A stretch of DNA of 7,651 nucleotides from Steroidobacteraceae bacterium (GTDB lineage Bacteria > Pseudomonadota > Gammaproteobacteria > Steroidobacterales > Steroidobacteraceae). Both the position numbers and the translations under genes were made by a program. The stretch is taken from assembly GCA_025927665.1 (NCBI GenBank), contig JAICKZ010000158.1, positions 1 to 7,651 on the forward strand. Direction: 5' to 3'. Under the pieces are notes generated by a model that saw nothing but the letters and a program-made list of their open reading frames with translations, was not told where the DNA came from and ran no database searches. Positions 1 to 6,196 of the stretch are shown piece after piece (the stretch's first letter is position 1; every line of letters starts with the position of its first letter).

Positions 1-902
1 ATTTCACGGTCGATCCATACTGGTTCCGATACGGTGGGACAATCAATATCCAAACGAATGTCGACCCTGTCCGCAGCAGATTGAAACATCGCGGCGAGTT
101 CAGTGGTGAATGCTGCGATATCCGTCGGCGCATAATTGGCTTGTACTCGGCCCGACTCAAGACGTGAAAAGTCCAGTAAAGTATTTACTAGTTTTAGTAA
201 ACGTAAACTATTATCGCGCGCCAGTTGCAAACGTTGCCGATGAATTGATGACAGCGGTTCCGCGTGATCGGCCAATGCATCTTCAATAGGAGCCAACATC
301 AAGGTGAGCGGCGTGCGAAACTCATGGCTGATATTGCTAAAGAAAGCGGTCTTGGCGGTATCGAGTTCGGCCAGTTTAAGATTGGCTGCACGTAATTCGC
401 GAATGGACTCAGCGAGTTCGCGACTACGCTGAATAACTTCGCGTTCCATCGCACTGCTGCGACCACGTAGTGTTTCGCCTAGTTCATTTGCTTGTACCAA
501 CTCAGTGACATCCTCGACGCGGTGCAGGATGTAACGCACTTCTCCAGTCTCAGAAAGAACCGGTATGTTTTTTGGACTCCAATACTTCGACATGAAGTTG
601 CCGTTGGCATCACGAATATCATATTTCTGTACCGCCATCGTATCGGCTGCACGAGTAGCCAAGACACGATCGAGTGAAGCACGTAAATTGGCGGTGCCGC
701 TTGCTTCACCATCGTCAGGATTATCGGGAAATAGTTCGAATAGACCGCGTCCAATAACTTGATCAACGGTGGTGTGAGTGGCGAGTAAGCGAGCACGAGT
801 TGCTGCAATCATGGTGTACTGCGGTGCATCGGGTAATAGCACCAACAATACTTCCGGCGACTGTTCAAACAATAGTTGGAAGTCAATTTCAGATTTTGTC
901 AT
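1..902 (-). CDS. PAS-domain sensor histidine kinase (C-terminal part beyond the left edge)
   Basis: This is the N-terminal 300 residues of a two-component sensor kinase. The reading frame is open to the left edge of the window, so the ATP-binding domain is missing here only because the window ends. Residues about 8-134 form a PAS domain of a type common in proteobacterial sensor and hybrid kinases, with DNPDD (60-64), AVQKYDIR (90-97), YWSP (107-110) and HRVEDVTE (127-134). A charged helical linker follows (about 135-183). The HisKA domain begins near 183, and its H-box FFSNISHEFRTP contains the predicted phosphorylated His193. The dimerisation helix continues through LLDFSRLESG (242-251). 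No transmembrane segment is visible, so the kinase is probably cytoplasmic with its PAS as the sensor. The frame upstream of the ATG has no other start before a stop codon at 936-938, so the start is fixed, although no Shine-Dalgarno site precedes it. Ligand and partner regulator are unknown. A receiver domain could follow outside the window. Confidence 0.93.
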   Translation of the reverse strand, partial: MTKSEIDFQLLFEQSPEVLLVLLPDAPQYTMIAATRARLLATHTTVDQVIGRGLFELFPDNPDDGEASGTANLRASLDRVLATRAADTMAVQKYDIRDANGNFMSKYWSPKNIPVLSETGEVRYILHRVEDVTELVQANELGETLRGRSSAMEREVIQRSRELAESIRELRAANLKLAELDTAKTAFFSNISHEFRTPLTLMLAPIEDALADHAEPLSSIHRQRLQLARDNSLRLLKLVNTLLDFSRLESGRVQANYAPTDIAAFTTELAAMFQSAADRVDIRLDIDCPTVSEPVWIDRE

Positions 903-1124
903 GCGGGAATAGTCTATATCGCCCGATTTGATTTTCTACTTATGCTATCAAACGCCACCCTGGGATCGTGCACTTAAGATTAAGGTAGCAAGCGCCCGTG
1001 CAATCTGGCAGTTCGTATAAGTATCTACTCGTGATATGAGCAACTGATTTCAGTCCTACAAAGACATAAAAACACCGGATGACACCAATCATTGTCCCAT
1101 CATGCAAATCTAAAACGGTCCGCC

Positions 1125-2036
1125 TCATTCTCCAGTGATATGAAATCCGGGTAACGCGGGGATTTTCTTGGTCATGAACTGTAACAGAGCTCGGGTTCGA
1201 AGCGGCTGATACCGACGTGATGGATAAACCAAATGAAGCGTTTGACAAGGCATTTTCCAAGTTGGCAGTAGCTGAACCAAGGCATTGGTATCAATCAGGT
1301 CCTGAACAAGCCATGCTGGTGCCGTTCCTAATCCTATCCCTTCCAGAAAACATTGACGCAGGGCAAGTGAGCTGTTGACGCGATAACGTCCTCGCATTGG
1401 AACGATGATTGTCTCGTCGTCCTGGGAAAACTCCATCTGATCTCCGGTACTGATTCCGGCAAAACGAATGTATTCGTGCTCAGCCAGATCTTCAGGTCTG
1501 TGTATTGGCTTTGTGCGCTTCACGTACTCTGGCTGTGCCACCAGGACTCGAGGCGAAATTGCAATGTTGCGAGCAATGACATTCGGCGGAAGCTTATCTC
1601 CAAGCCGGATAGCAACGTCGATACCTTCTTCGATTAAATCGATCATACGATCGCTTAGGATCAATTCAATTTCAATTTGCGGATAGAGTGCGAGGAATTC
1701 GAGAAACAGGCCATTCAAGCGAAATTCGCCCAACCCCACAGGAGCACTGATCCGCAGTAGTCCCGTAAGTCGCTGTGTCTGACCTCGAGCTTCAGCAACA
1801 GCCTCGGCATATTCTTCGATTACGTTCTTGCTTCGTGCGTAAAAGCGTTTGCCTTCTTCGGTCAGGGTCAAGCTGGTCGTTGTTCTTTCGAGTAACCGCA
1901 CCCCCAAGCTTCGCTCCAGCGCGGCAATGGCCTTGCTTATAGTCGGCTGGCTGACGCGCGCCTCACGTGCAGCCGCTGAAAAACTCGCCAATTCAACAAC
2001 CCGCGTGAATATCTGAATGGCTTGTAGTGAAGCCAT
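1125..2036 (-). CDS. LysR-family transcriptional regulator
   Basis: LysR-type DNA-binding regulator of 303 residues from the chosen ATG, a normal length for the family. The N-terminal winged helix-turn-helix (about 1-60) reads FTRVVELASFSAAAREA, then VSQPTISKAIAALE as the recognition-helix region, then LGVRLLERTTTSLTLTEEG. An effector-binding periplasmic-binding-protein-like domain fills about 85-295, with LRISAPVGLGEF at its beginning and DVAIRLGDKLPPN in the middle, resembling the CrgA-like group. An in-frame ATG 18 bases upstream (2054) would add six residues. I prefer 2036 because the family usually begins a few residues before the F-x-x-V-V-E helix and because neither ATG has a strong Shine-Dalgarno site. 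The gene is divergent from the SDR gene at 2137, so it probably regulates that gene and itself. The inducer cannot be read from the sequence. Confidence 0.93.
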   Translation of the reverse strand: MASLQAIQIFTRVVELASFSAAAREARVSQPTISKAIAALERSLGVRLLERTTTSLTLTEEGKRFYARSKNVIEEYAEAVAEARGQTQRLTGLLRISAPVGLGEFRLNGLFLEFLALYPQIEIELILSDRMIDLIEEGIDVAIRLGDKLPPNVIARNIAISPRVLVAQPEYVKRTKPIHRPEDLAEHEYIRFAGISTGDQMEFSQDDETIIVPMRGRYRVNSSLALRQCFLEGIGLGTAPAWLVQDLIDTNALVQLLPTWKMPCQTLHLVYPSRRYQPLRTRALLQFMTKKIPALPGFHITGE

Positions 2037-2049
2037 CTTATTCTTTATA

Positions 2050-2074
2050 GGCATGGAGCATATGCCACTATGCC
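2050..2074. promoter_or_regulatory. Candidate LysR operator in the divergent promoter region
   Basis: GGCAT (2050-2054) and ATGCC (2062-2066) form an inverted repeat with a 7-base spacer. A further direct copy of ATGCC lies at 2070-2074, and the central GCATATGC (2058-2065) is a perfect palindrome. It lies just upstream of the preferred LysR start and about 65 bases before the SDR start, a position suited to autoregulation plus control of the divergent gene. It does not match the textbook T-N11-A spacing exactly. The call rests on symmetry and position only. Confidence 0.35.
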
Positions 2075-2123
2075 GCGTTCAACGACAAAATGGAATGGGA
2101 TAGCATGAATCTGTAATCACTAT

Positions 2124-2130
2124 GAGAGGA
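2124..2130 (+). promoter_or_regulatory. Ribosome binding site that decides the SDR start
   Basis: GAGAGGA lies six bases before the ATG at 2137. A longer open frame begins with an ATG at 2122, but that start would put this strong site inside the coding sequence, so the 2137 start is preferred. Confidence 0.75.
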
Positions 2131-2136
2131 AATCGA

Positions 2137-2871
2137 ATGACTATCCCATCCCGAACATCACTGAATGGCACCCATGTTGTTGTGCTTGGAGGAAGCTCTG
2201 GCATCGGCTTAGCGACGGCACTGGCCGCAAAAACCATGGGCGCACATATCACCATTGTGGGACGAACGCTGGAGAAGCTTCGACGCGCTGCTGCTGAAAT
2301 TGGTGGCGCCGAGACGGTTGTCGCCGATATGGCGAACAGAAAAAGCATTGAGGCGGTCTTCGCGGGTATATCTCGAGTCGATCATCTGGTGATTACCGCA
2401 GGCGGTGTACATGCAGGTAAATTAGCGGACTCCGATCCAGACAAGCTGTTGGCCGAGGTCAACGAACACATCGCTGGATCGCTGTATGCGGTAAAAGCTG
2501 CCCTCACGCGCATGCCTCCCACCGGTTCGATTGTACTAATGGGTGGACAGTTTTCAGATCGCCCTTCAGGAAACGGAACGTCGGTGATGGCACTGGCGTG
2601 CCGTGGCATAGAGGCGCTTGCGCGTTCATTGGCACTCGAATTCAAACCCATTCGCGTCAATGTGATCTCGCCTGGTTTTGTTGAAACTCCCCTGTACAAT
2701 GTTTTCGGTAAAGAAGGTCGCACGTCGTTATTGACGCATGCCGCCAATACTCTGCCGGTCGGGCGTATTGGGCGTCCGGACGAGATCGCAGATGCGGTCC
2801 TCTTTCTTCTCACCAACGGTTACATGAACTGTGAAGTCTTACATATCGACGGCGGTGGACGCTTCGTTTGA
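2137..2871 (+). CDS. Short-chain dehydrogenase/reductase-like protein lacking the usual catalytic residues
   Basis: A 244-residue protein with the classical SDR Rossmann fold and normal SDR length. The cofactor-binding glycine motif GGSSGIG is at 18-24, the acidic adenine-contact residue is Asp64 (VADM), and N109 sits in the fourth helix. The later IRVNVISPGFVETP (172-185) and the C-terminal LHIDGGG are also typical. The active site is not: aligned with FabG-type enzymes, the Tyr of Y-x-x-x-K falls on Met151, the Lys on Cys155, and the Ser on Gly137 or Gln138. The NNAG motif is replaced by ITAGG (86-90). I recall a recognised group of divergent SDRs with the same loss, usually annotated only as SDR family oxidoreductase. 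NAD(P) binding is therefore likely, but normal proton-relay oxidoreductase chemistry is doubtful. It is divergent from the LysR gene, its likely regulator. The substrate is unknown. Confidence 0.9.
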   Translation: MTIPSRTSLNGTHVVVLGGSSGIGLATALAAKTMGAHITIVGRTLEKLRRAAAEIGGAETVVADMANRKSIEAVFAGISRVDHLVITAGGVHAGKLADSDPDKLLAEVNEHIAGSLYAVKAALTRMPPTGSIVLMGGQFSDRPSGNGTSVMALACRGIEALARSLALEFKPIRVNVISPGFVETPLYNVFGKEGRTSLLTHAANTLPVGRIGRPDEIADAVLFLLTNGYMNCEVLHIDGGGRFV

Positions 2872-2890
2872 ATCGATGTATGTATCGATT
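2871..2890. repeat. Perfect 7-bp inverted repeat at the end of the SDR gene
   Basis: AATCGAT (2871-2877) and ATCGATT (2884-2890) are separated by six bases and begin on the last base of the SDR stop codon. The stem is AT-rich and no T-run follows, so it is at best a weak stem-loop protecting or ending the SDR message. Confidence 0.4.
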
Positions 2891-2894
2891 TCAC

Positions 2895-2964
2895 TTGTGC
2901 ATGGAATTGTGAATTACTGTTATTGGAGCTGATGATGTATCGACGATCACATCTTCATGCACAA
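2895..2964. repeat. 9-bp inverted repeat enclosing a smaller stem
   Basis: TTGTGCATG (2895-2903) is the exact reverse complement of CATGCACAA (2956-2964). Between the arms, GATGATGT (2931-2938) can pair with ACATCTTC (2949-2956) with one mismatch, although the last base is shared with the outer arm, so the two stems compete slightly. This could be a structured RNA or leader element. There is no T-run, so it is not a standard terminator. Confidence 0.35.
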
Positions 2965-3051
2965 ACCTATTGTATAAATTAATGTAAGCATTGTCCGACA
3001 CTGCAGTTATTAAGCTGAGTTAAGCATCTGTGCGTGAACGTACCGACCCTG

Positions 3052-3067
3052 TGACATGATAATGTCA
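3052..3067. promoter_or_regulatory. Operator-like palindrome upstream of the lipoprotein gene
   Basis: TGACAT (3052-3057) and ATGTCA (3062-3067) are perfect arms around GATA. The site lies about 100 bases before the lipoprotein start and next to a TTGACG (-35-like) sequence at 3076-3081. Size and symmetry fit a dimeric regulator site, but the regulator is unknown. Confidence 0.35.
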
Positions 3068-3120
3068 TGATTACTTTGACGCGCTTGTAGACGTTCAAGT
3101 TATCAGGAAGATGATGCACG

Positions 3121-3133
3121 TGGAAAATTTCCA
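3121..3133. promoter_or_regulatory. 13-bp palindrome close to the lipoprotein start
   Basis: TGGAAA (3121-3126) and TTTCCA (3128-3133) flank a single central A, 35 bases before the ATG at 3169. It may be a second operator-like site in the same promoter region. It is short and AT-rich, so chance is possible. Confidence 0.3.
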
Positions 3134-3168
3134 TTTACTCATTTCTATTAATTCTAGTGGACATCAGC

Positions 3169-3381
3169 ATGAATTTTTTTAATAAATTTGTTCTTTGCAG
3201 TGTGCTCATCACCATGCTGGGTTTATCAGGTTGCATCGTGGAGCCTGGTCATAGATGGCATGATGACGATGCGCGCGATCATCATGAGTCGGCCCGGCAT
3301 GACCATGATAATGATCGTCACCACGATCATGACTGTGACGATGATCGACACGATGAACACTGCTCACATCGATTTCACTAG
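3169..3381 (+). CDS. Small His/Asp-rich lipoprotein, putative metal binder
   Basis: A 70-residue exported lipoprotein with no family I can name. Residues 1-21 form a lipoprotein signal peptide with Lys6, a hydrophobic core, and the lipobox LSGC, so Cys22 would be lipidated after cleavage by signal peptidase II. The mature 49 residues are extremely biased: 13 His, 13 Asp, 3 Glu and 3 Cys including Cys22, in runs such as HDDD, RHDHD and RHHDHD. This composition is typical of proteins that bind or buffer Zn, Ni, Cu or Co at the cell surface or in the periplasm. Asp at +2 is absent (Ile follows Cys), so outer-membrane sorting is likely by the E. coli rule. An in-frame GTG at 3157 would add four residues ahead of the signal peptide. 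The ATG is preferred, with a weak TGGA seven bases upstream. The next gene follows after 101 bases on the same strand and encodes another His-rich exported protein. The function is inferred from composition only. Confidence 0.8.
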   Translation: MNFFNKFVLCSVLITMLGLSGCIVEPGHRWHDDDARDHHESARHDHDNDRHHDHDCDDDRHDEHCSHRFH

Positions 3382-3470
3382 ACTAGGAATCAACGGGTGA
3401 ATTTCAAAGCGATTTAAAGTTAAGCAGATATCAATTACTCAATGGATATTTGCCGAATGAGGTCGCCGCC

Positions 3471-3475
3471 GAGGA
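3471..3475 (+). promoter_or_regulatory. Ribosome binding site that decides the start at 3483
   Basis: GAGGA lies seven bases before the ATG at 3483. The longer open frame begins at a TTG at 3450 and would place 11 extra residues ahead of a complete signal peptide, so the ATG is the true start. Confidence 0.8.
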
Positions 3476-3482
3476 TTATTAC

Positions 3483-4490
3483 ATGCACAATAAATTGATT
3501 AGAGCATTTGTTTTAGCGTTACTGTTACTCACCGTGTCGGCGCGTGCCGAAATAGACGTCAGCATTGGCATTAACTTACCGGTGTACCCTGATCTTGTGC
3601 CGGTGCCTGGTTATCCTGTTTACTACGCACCCAACTTGGAAAATAACTATTTTTTCTACGATGGTTTGTACTGGGTGTATGCAGATGACAATTGGTATGA
3701 AAGTGACTGGTACAACGGACCGTGGGAGCCGGTCGATCCTATTTACGTGCCATTGTATTTGCTAAGAGTTCCGGTTCAATATTATCGTCGTCCACCCAGG
3801 TATTTTCACGACTGGGCTGCAAATCAACCGCCACACTGGGATCAACACTGGGGCAATGATTGGGCACGGCATCGCAGTGGCTGGAATCATTGGAATCATA
3901 ATGCGGTTCCCGCGCGAGCGCCGTTGCCTACTTATCAACGTCAGTATTCAGGAGATCGCTATCCATCGCTTGATCAACAACGAAATCTAGTGAGAAAGAA
4001 TTATCAATATCGACCACAGCATTCGCCGCTACCGAAAAAATATACTCAGCAACAATCACCACCATCGCATGAACAACCGCATGTGAATCCTCATACGAAC
4101 TCCCATATTAACAATGAGCCTGAACATGTTCATCCGGCGATACCTGCATCACCACAAAATCAAAATCGTGACAATCGGCACAATGCTAATGAGCATGTCA
4201 ATGAAGGACGTGAAACTCGACAACACAGACCCGCTGCACCCCATGTAAATTCGCCACAACCGCTTCCACACCCAATGCCAAATCCCGGCCCGCCTCAAGC
4301 GCCGCATCATGAGGAGCAACCTCGTCAAACGCCACCTCATCAAGTACATCCCCAACCACATTTACAACAAAGGCCAGCGCCACAATCACCACCGGCTCAA
4401 CGGCCTCCACGTCAAACACCACCGGAGGAACATCCTCATGAAACGCCTCAAGATCCTCATGCGCATCGACGTCAGGCAAATTCAGACTAA
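3483..4490 (+). CDS. Secreted Tyr/Trp-rich protein with a Pro/His/Gln-rich tail, unknown function
   Basis: A 335-residue exported protein. Residues 1-22 are a Sec signal peptide (K4, R7, a Leu-rich core, A-R-A cleavage site before Glu23). Residues about 23-175 are dense in Tyr, Trp and Pro, with VPVPGYPVYYAP (39-50), NYFFYDGLYWVYADDNWY (55-72), RVPVQYYRRPP (95-105) and a Trp/His segment HWDQHWGNDW (118-127). I recognise this part as a recurring proteobacterial family of envelope proteins usually annotated as hypothetical. Residues about 176-335 are a low-complexity tail rich in Pro, Gln and Asn, with about 21 His; RQTPP occurs at 281-285 and 310-314. The tail is probably disordered and could bind metal or cell-wall polymers. 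There is no lipobox, transmembrane anchor or enzymatic motif. It lies downstream of the His/Asp-rich lipoprotein and is convergent with ppx. The family assignment of the N-terminal half is from memory. Confidence 0.85.
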   Translation: MHNKLIRAFVLALLLLTVSARAEIDVSIGINLPVYPDLVPVPGYPVYYAPNLENNYFFYDGLYWVYADDNWYESDWYNGPWEPVDPIYVPLYLLRVPVQYYRRPPRYFHDWAANQPPHWDQHWGNDWARHRSGWNHWNHNAVPARAPLPTYQRQYSGDRYPSLDQQRNLVRKNYQYRPQHSPLPKKYTQQQSPPSHEQPHVNPHTNSHINNEPEHVHPAIPASPQNQNRDNRHNANEHVNEGRETRQHRPAAPHVNSPQPLPHPMPNPGPPQAPHHEEQPRQTPPHQVHPQPHLQQRPAPQSPPAQRPPRQTPPEEHPHETPQDPHAHRRQANSD

Positions 4491-4533
4491 TTTACCGACT
4501 TGATTGGCGCGTCTTGTATTACTTATTCTGCAA

Positions 4534-4560
4534 TTGCATTGACGCAGTCTTGCAATGCAA
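4534..4560. terminator. Hairpin between convergent genes, possible weak bidirectional terminator
   Basis: TTGCATTG (4534-4541) and CAATGCAA (4553-4560) are perfect 8-bp arms with an 11-base loop. They lie in the 80-base gap between the stop of the secreted-protein gene and the stop of ppx, where a terminator serving both strands is expected. The stem is only moderately GC-rich and neither side has a T-run, so intrinsic termination is uncertain. Confidence 0.4.
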
Positions 4561-4570
4561 CCCTCGGCAG

Positions 4571-6070
4571 TTATTCAAACTTTAATTTAAATCCGACTGC
4601 TTTCAAAAACTCTGCTTCTTGTTCCAAGTCAGCTAGCGTCAAAGGATGATCTTCGAGCCAGCGTGATGGAAATTCCATCTCAAGTGCACGTGTGCGCGCC
4701 TGAAGCTTAATATTCGGTAATGCATTGGCACTGCGACCGCGATGTAACACCACTGCCAATCGCAGCAACACGATCAATAACTCTGCCTTGATATGCCATG
4801 GTGGCACCAAATCTTGTACAGATTCCAAATTAAGTTTGCGACGATGCGCATTCACCAACGCTGCAAGCAAAGTTTGTTCTTCGCGTGGAAAACCTGGCAT
4901 ATCCGAATTCTCCAACAAATATCCCCCATGCTTGTGATAATGAGCATGCGAAATATCAAGACCAATTTCATGCAACTTGGCAGCCCAACTCAATGCTTGT
5001 TCTGCCATCGTGTCATTCAATAGCCACGCATTACGGACTTGTGCCAACAACGACAGCGCAGTGCTTTCAACCCGCGATGCTTGTGCAATGTCAACGTAAT
5101 ACCGTGCTTGCATGGCTCGCACGGTACGCACGCGCGCATCTTCATCGGTATGTCTGCCCAACAAGTCGTAAAGCAGTCCATCACGAAGCGCGCCTTCCAC
5201 TGCACGAATACTACGAATATCGAGTGCCGCCACAATTTCAGTGAGAATAGCAAGTCCACCGGCAAACACCGGCATGCGATCTTCTTCAAGGCCATGCAAC
5301 TTAAAGCGACTCACATGCCCAGCACGAATCGCCAATTCAGAAATCTCTTCCAGTAATTGCAAGTTCACCGATTGATCGGCATTGCCGCGTTCATGCGCGA
5401 TGTCATTCACCGAACGAATCGTACCTGAACTACCGAGCGCCTGATCCCAACCCACTGCTTTGTAACGTTCAAGAATCGGTTGTAATTCTACCCGCACAGC
5501 AGTGCGTGCTTTTTTCATACGCTTTTCAGTAATCTCGCCATCATCAAAGAATTGTTTGGTCATCGCCACACAACCAATTCGCAAACTTTCCAGTTCACGC
5601 GCCTGAAAGCCTTCACCAATTATCAACTCCGTGCTACCGCCACCGATATCAATTACTAATCGTCGTCCGGGATCATTGGGTGAACTATGTGCCACACCCA
5701 TATAAATCAAACGTGCTTCTTCAATCCCGGAAATAATTTCGATGGGGTGTCCCAACGCAGCATGGGCACGATCAAGAAAAGCGCCTTTGCGACGCGCTTG
5801 ACGAAACGTGTTAGTGCCAACGACACGTACACTCTCTGCTTGTATGTCGCGCAGTCGTTGACCAAATCGTTCTAGACATGATAGCGCTCGATCCATTGCT
5901 TCGCGTGATAATCGACCCGTATCGTCCAGGCCTGCTGCAAGTCGAACCGGTTCGCGCAGCCGGTCAATGATGGTTAATTGTCCATGTGTATGACGCGCCA
6001 CCACCATGTGAAAACTATTGGAGCCCAAATCAACGGCTGCAATGACTTCAGGAATTTTCTGGCGAGCCAT
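4571..6070 (-). CDS. ppx: Exopolyphosphatase / guanosine pentaphosphate phosphohydrolase (Ppx/GppA family)
   Basis: A 499-residue cytoplasmic phosphatase that removes terminal phosphate from inorganic polyphosphate and, in some members, from pppGpp, linking polyphosphate turnover to the stringent response. The actin-like ASKHA N-terminal domains show the phosphate-1 loop VDLGSNSFHM (13-22), GTNTFRQAR (85-93), SGIEEARLIY (114-123) with the glutamate expected to position the catalytic water, and DIGGGSTELIIG (141-152). The C-terminal half is the HD-like helical domain seen in Ppx and GppA, with AAKLHEIGLDISHAHYHKHG at 363-382. Length fits full Ppx (about 513) or GppA (about 494). Sequence alone does not separate the two activities, so the symbol is a best guess. 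An ATG at 6094 would add eight residues; the one at 6070 fits the family start (MARQKIPE before the first strand) better. The ppk gene, a common partner, is not next to it here. The neighbour upstream is erpA, 126 bases away on the same strand. Confidence 0.93.
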   Translation of the reverse strand: MARQKIPEVIAAVDLGSNSFHMVVARHTHGQLTIIDRLREPVRLAAGLDDTGRLSREAMDRALSCLERFGQRLRDIQAESVRVVGTNTFRQARRKGAFLDRAHAALGHPIEIISGIEEARLIYMGVAHSSPNDPGRRLVIDIGGGSTELIIGEGFQARELESLRIGCVAMTKQFFDDGEITEKRMKKARTAVRVELQPILERYKAVGWDQALGSSGTIRSVNDIAHERGNADQSVNLQLLEEISELAIRAGHVSRFKLHGLEEDRMPVFAGGLAILTEIVAALDIRSIRAVEGALRDGLLYDLLGRHTDEDARVRTVRAMQARYYVDIAQASRVESTALSLLAQVRNAWLLNDTMAEQALSWAAKLHEIGLDISHAHYHKHGGYLLENSDMPGFPREEQTLLAALVNAHRRKLNLESVQDLVPPWHIKAELLIVLLRLAVVLHRGRSANALPNIKLQARTRALEMEFPSRWLEDHPLTLADLEQEAEFLKAVGFKLKFE

Positions 6071-6196
6071 TATTAGTCTATCTCTCGAACGCATTGATTA
6101 TGCAACGTGAGTAAACCGCATCATCATCTCAAAGGCAACACGGAATCGCTTGCTTTAACCAGTAAGCGCTCTGCGTCTTATTGGTCTATCGAGAAA

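Larger units (their letters stand above)
2872..3168. other. Gene-free stretch with several inverted repeats
   Basis: About 300 bases between the SDR stop and the lipoprotein start. I see no credible coding frame on either strand. It holds four separate inverted repeats, listed individually, and presumably the promoter of the two downstream exported-protein genes. A TTGACG at 3076-3081 resembles a -35 box, but there is no good -10 box at the right distance, so I do not call a promoter. An unrecognised small RNA is possible but not supported. Confidence 0.5.

Noticed and set aside
903..1124. Gap between the LysR and kinase genes checked for a small gene, RNA or mobile-element remnant
   Set aside because: No credible start with a ribosome binding site, no strong hairpin and no terminal repeats were found.
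940..1260. A 106-residue minus-strand frame overlapping the LysR 3' end
   Set aside because: It overlaps the end of LysR in another frame, shows no recognisable domain, and its composition looks like out-of-frame reading.
3146..3151. TATTAA as a -10 box for the lipoprotein gene
   Set aside because: It would start transcription about 10 bases before the ATG, leaving little room for a ribosome binding site, and no -35 element is in place.
3188..3400. Second plus-strand frame over the lipoprotein (Met/Ile/Thr-rich)
   Set aside because: It is the shifted reading of the His/Asp codons. The signal peptide, lipobox and start support the 3169 frame instead.
4149..4479. Minus-strand open frames opposite the secreted-protein tail
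   Set aside because: They arise from the low-complexity Pro/His-rich codons on the plus strand, have no signal, domain or ribosome binding site, and overlap a well-supported gene.
6095..6120. CATAAT-like -10 box for ppx in the erpA-ppx gap
   Set aside because: No acceptable -35 element lies 16-18 bases upstream, so the match is likely chance.
6147..6168. CGCTT/AAGCG stem as a terminator after erpA
   Set aside because: Only five base pairs with a 12-base loop and no T-run on the transcribed strand, too weak to call.
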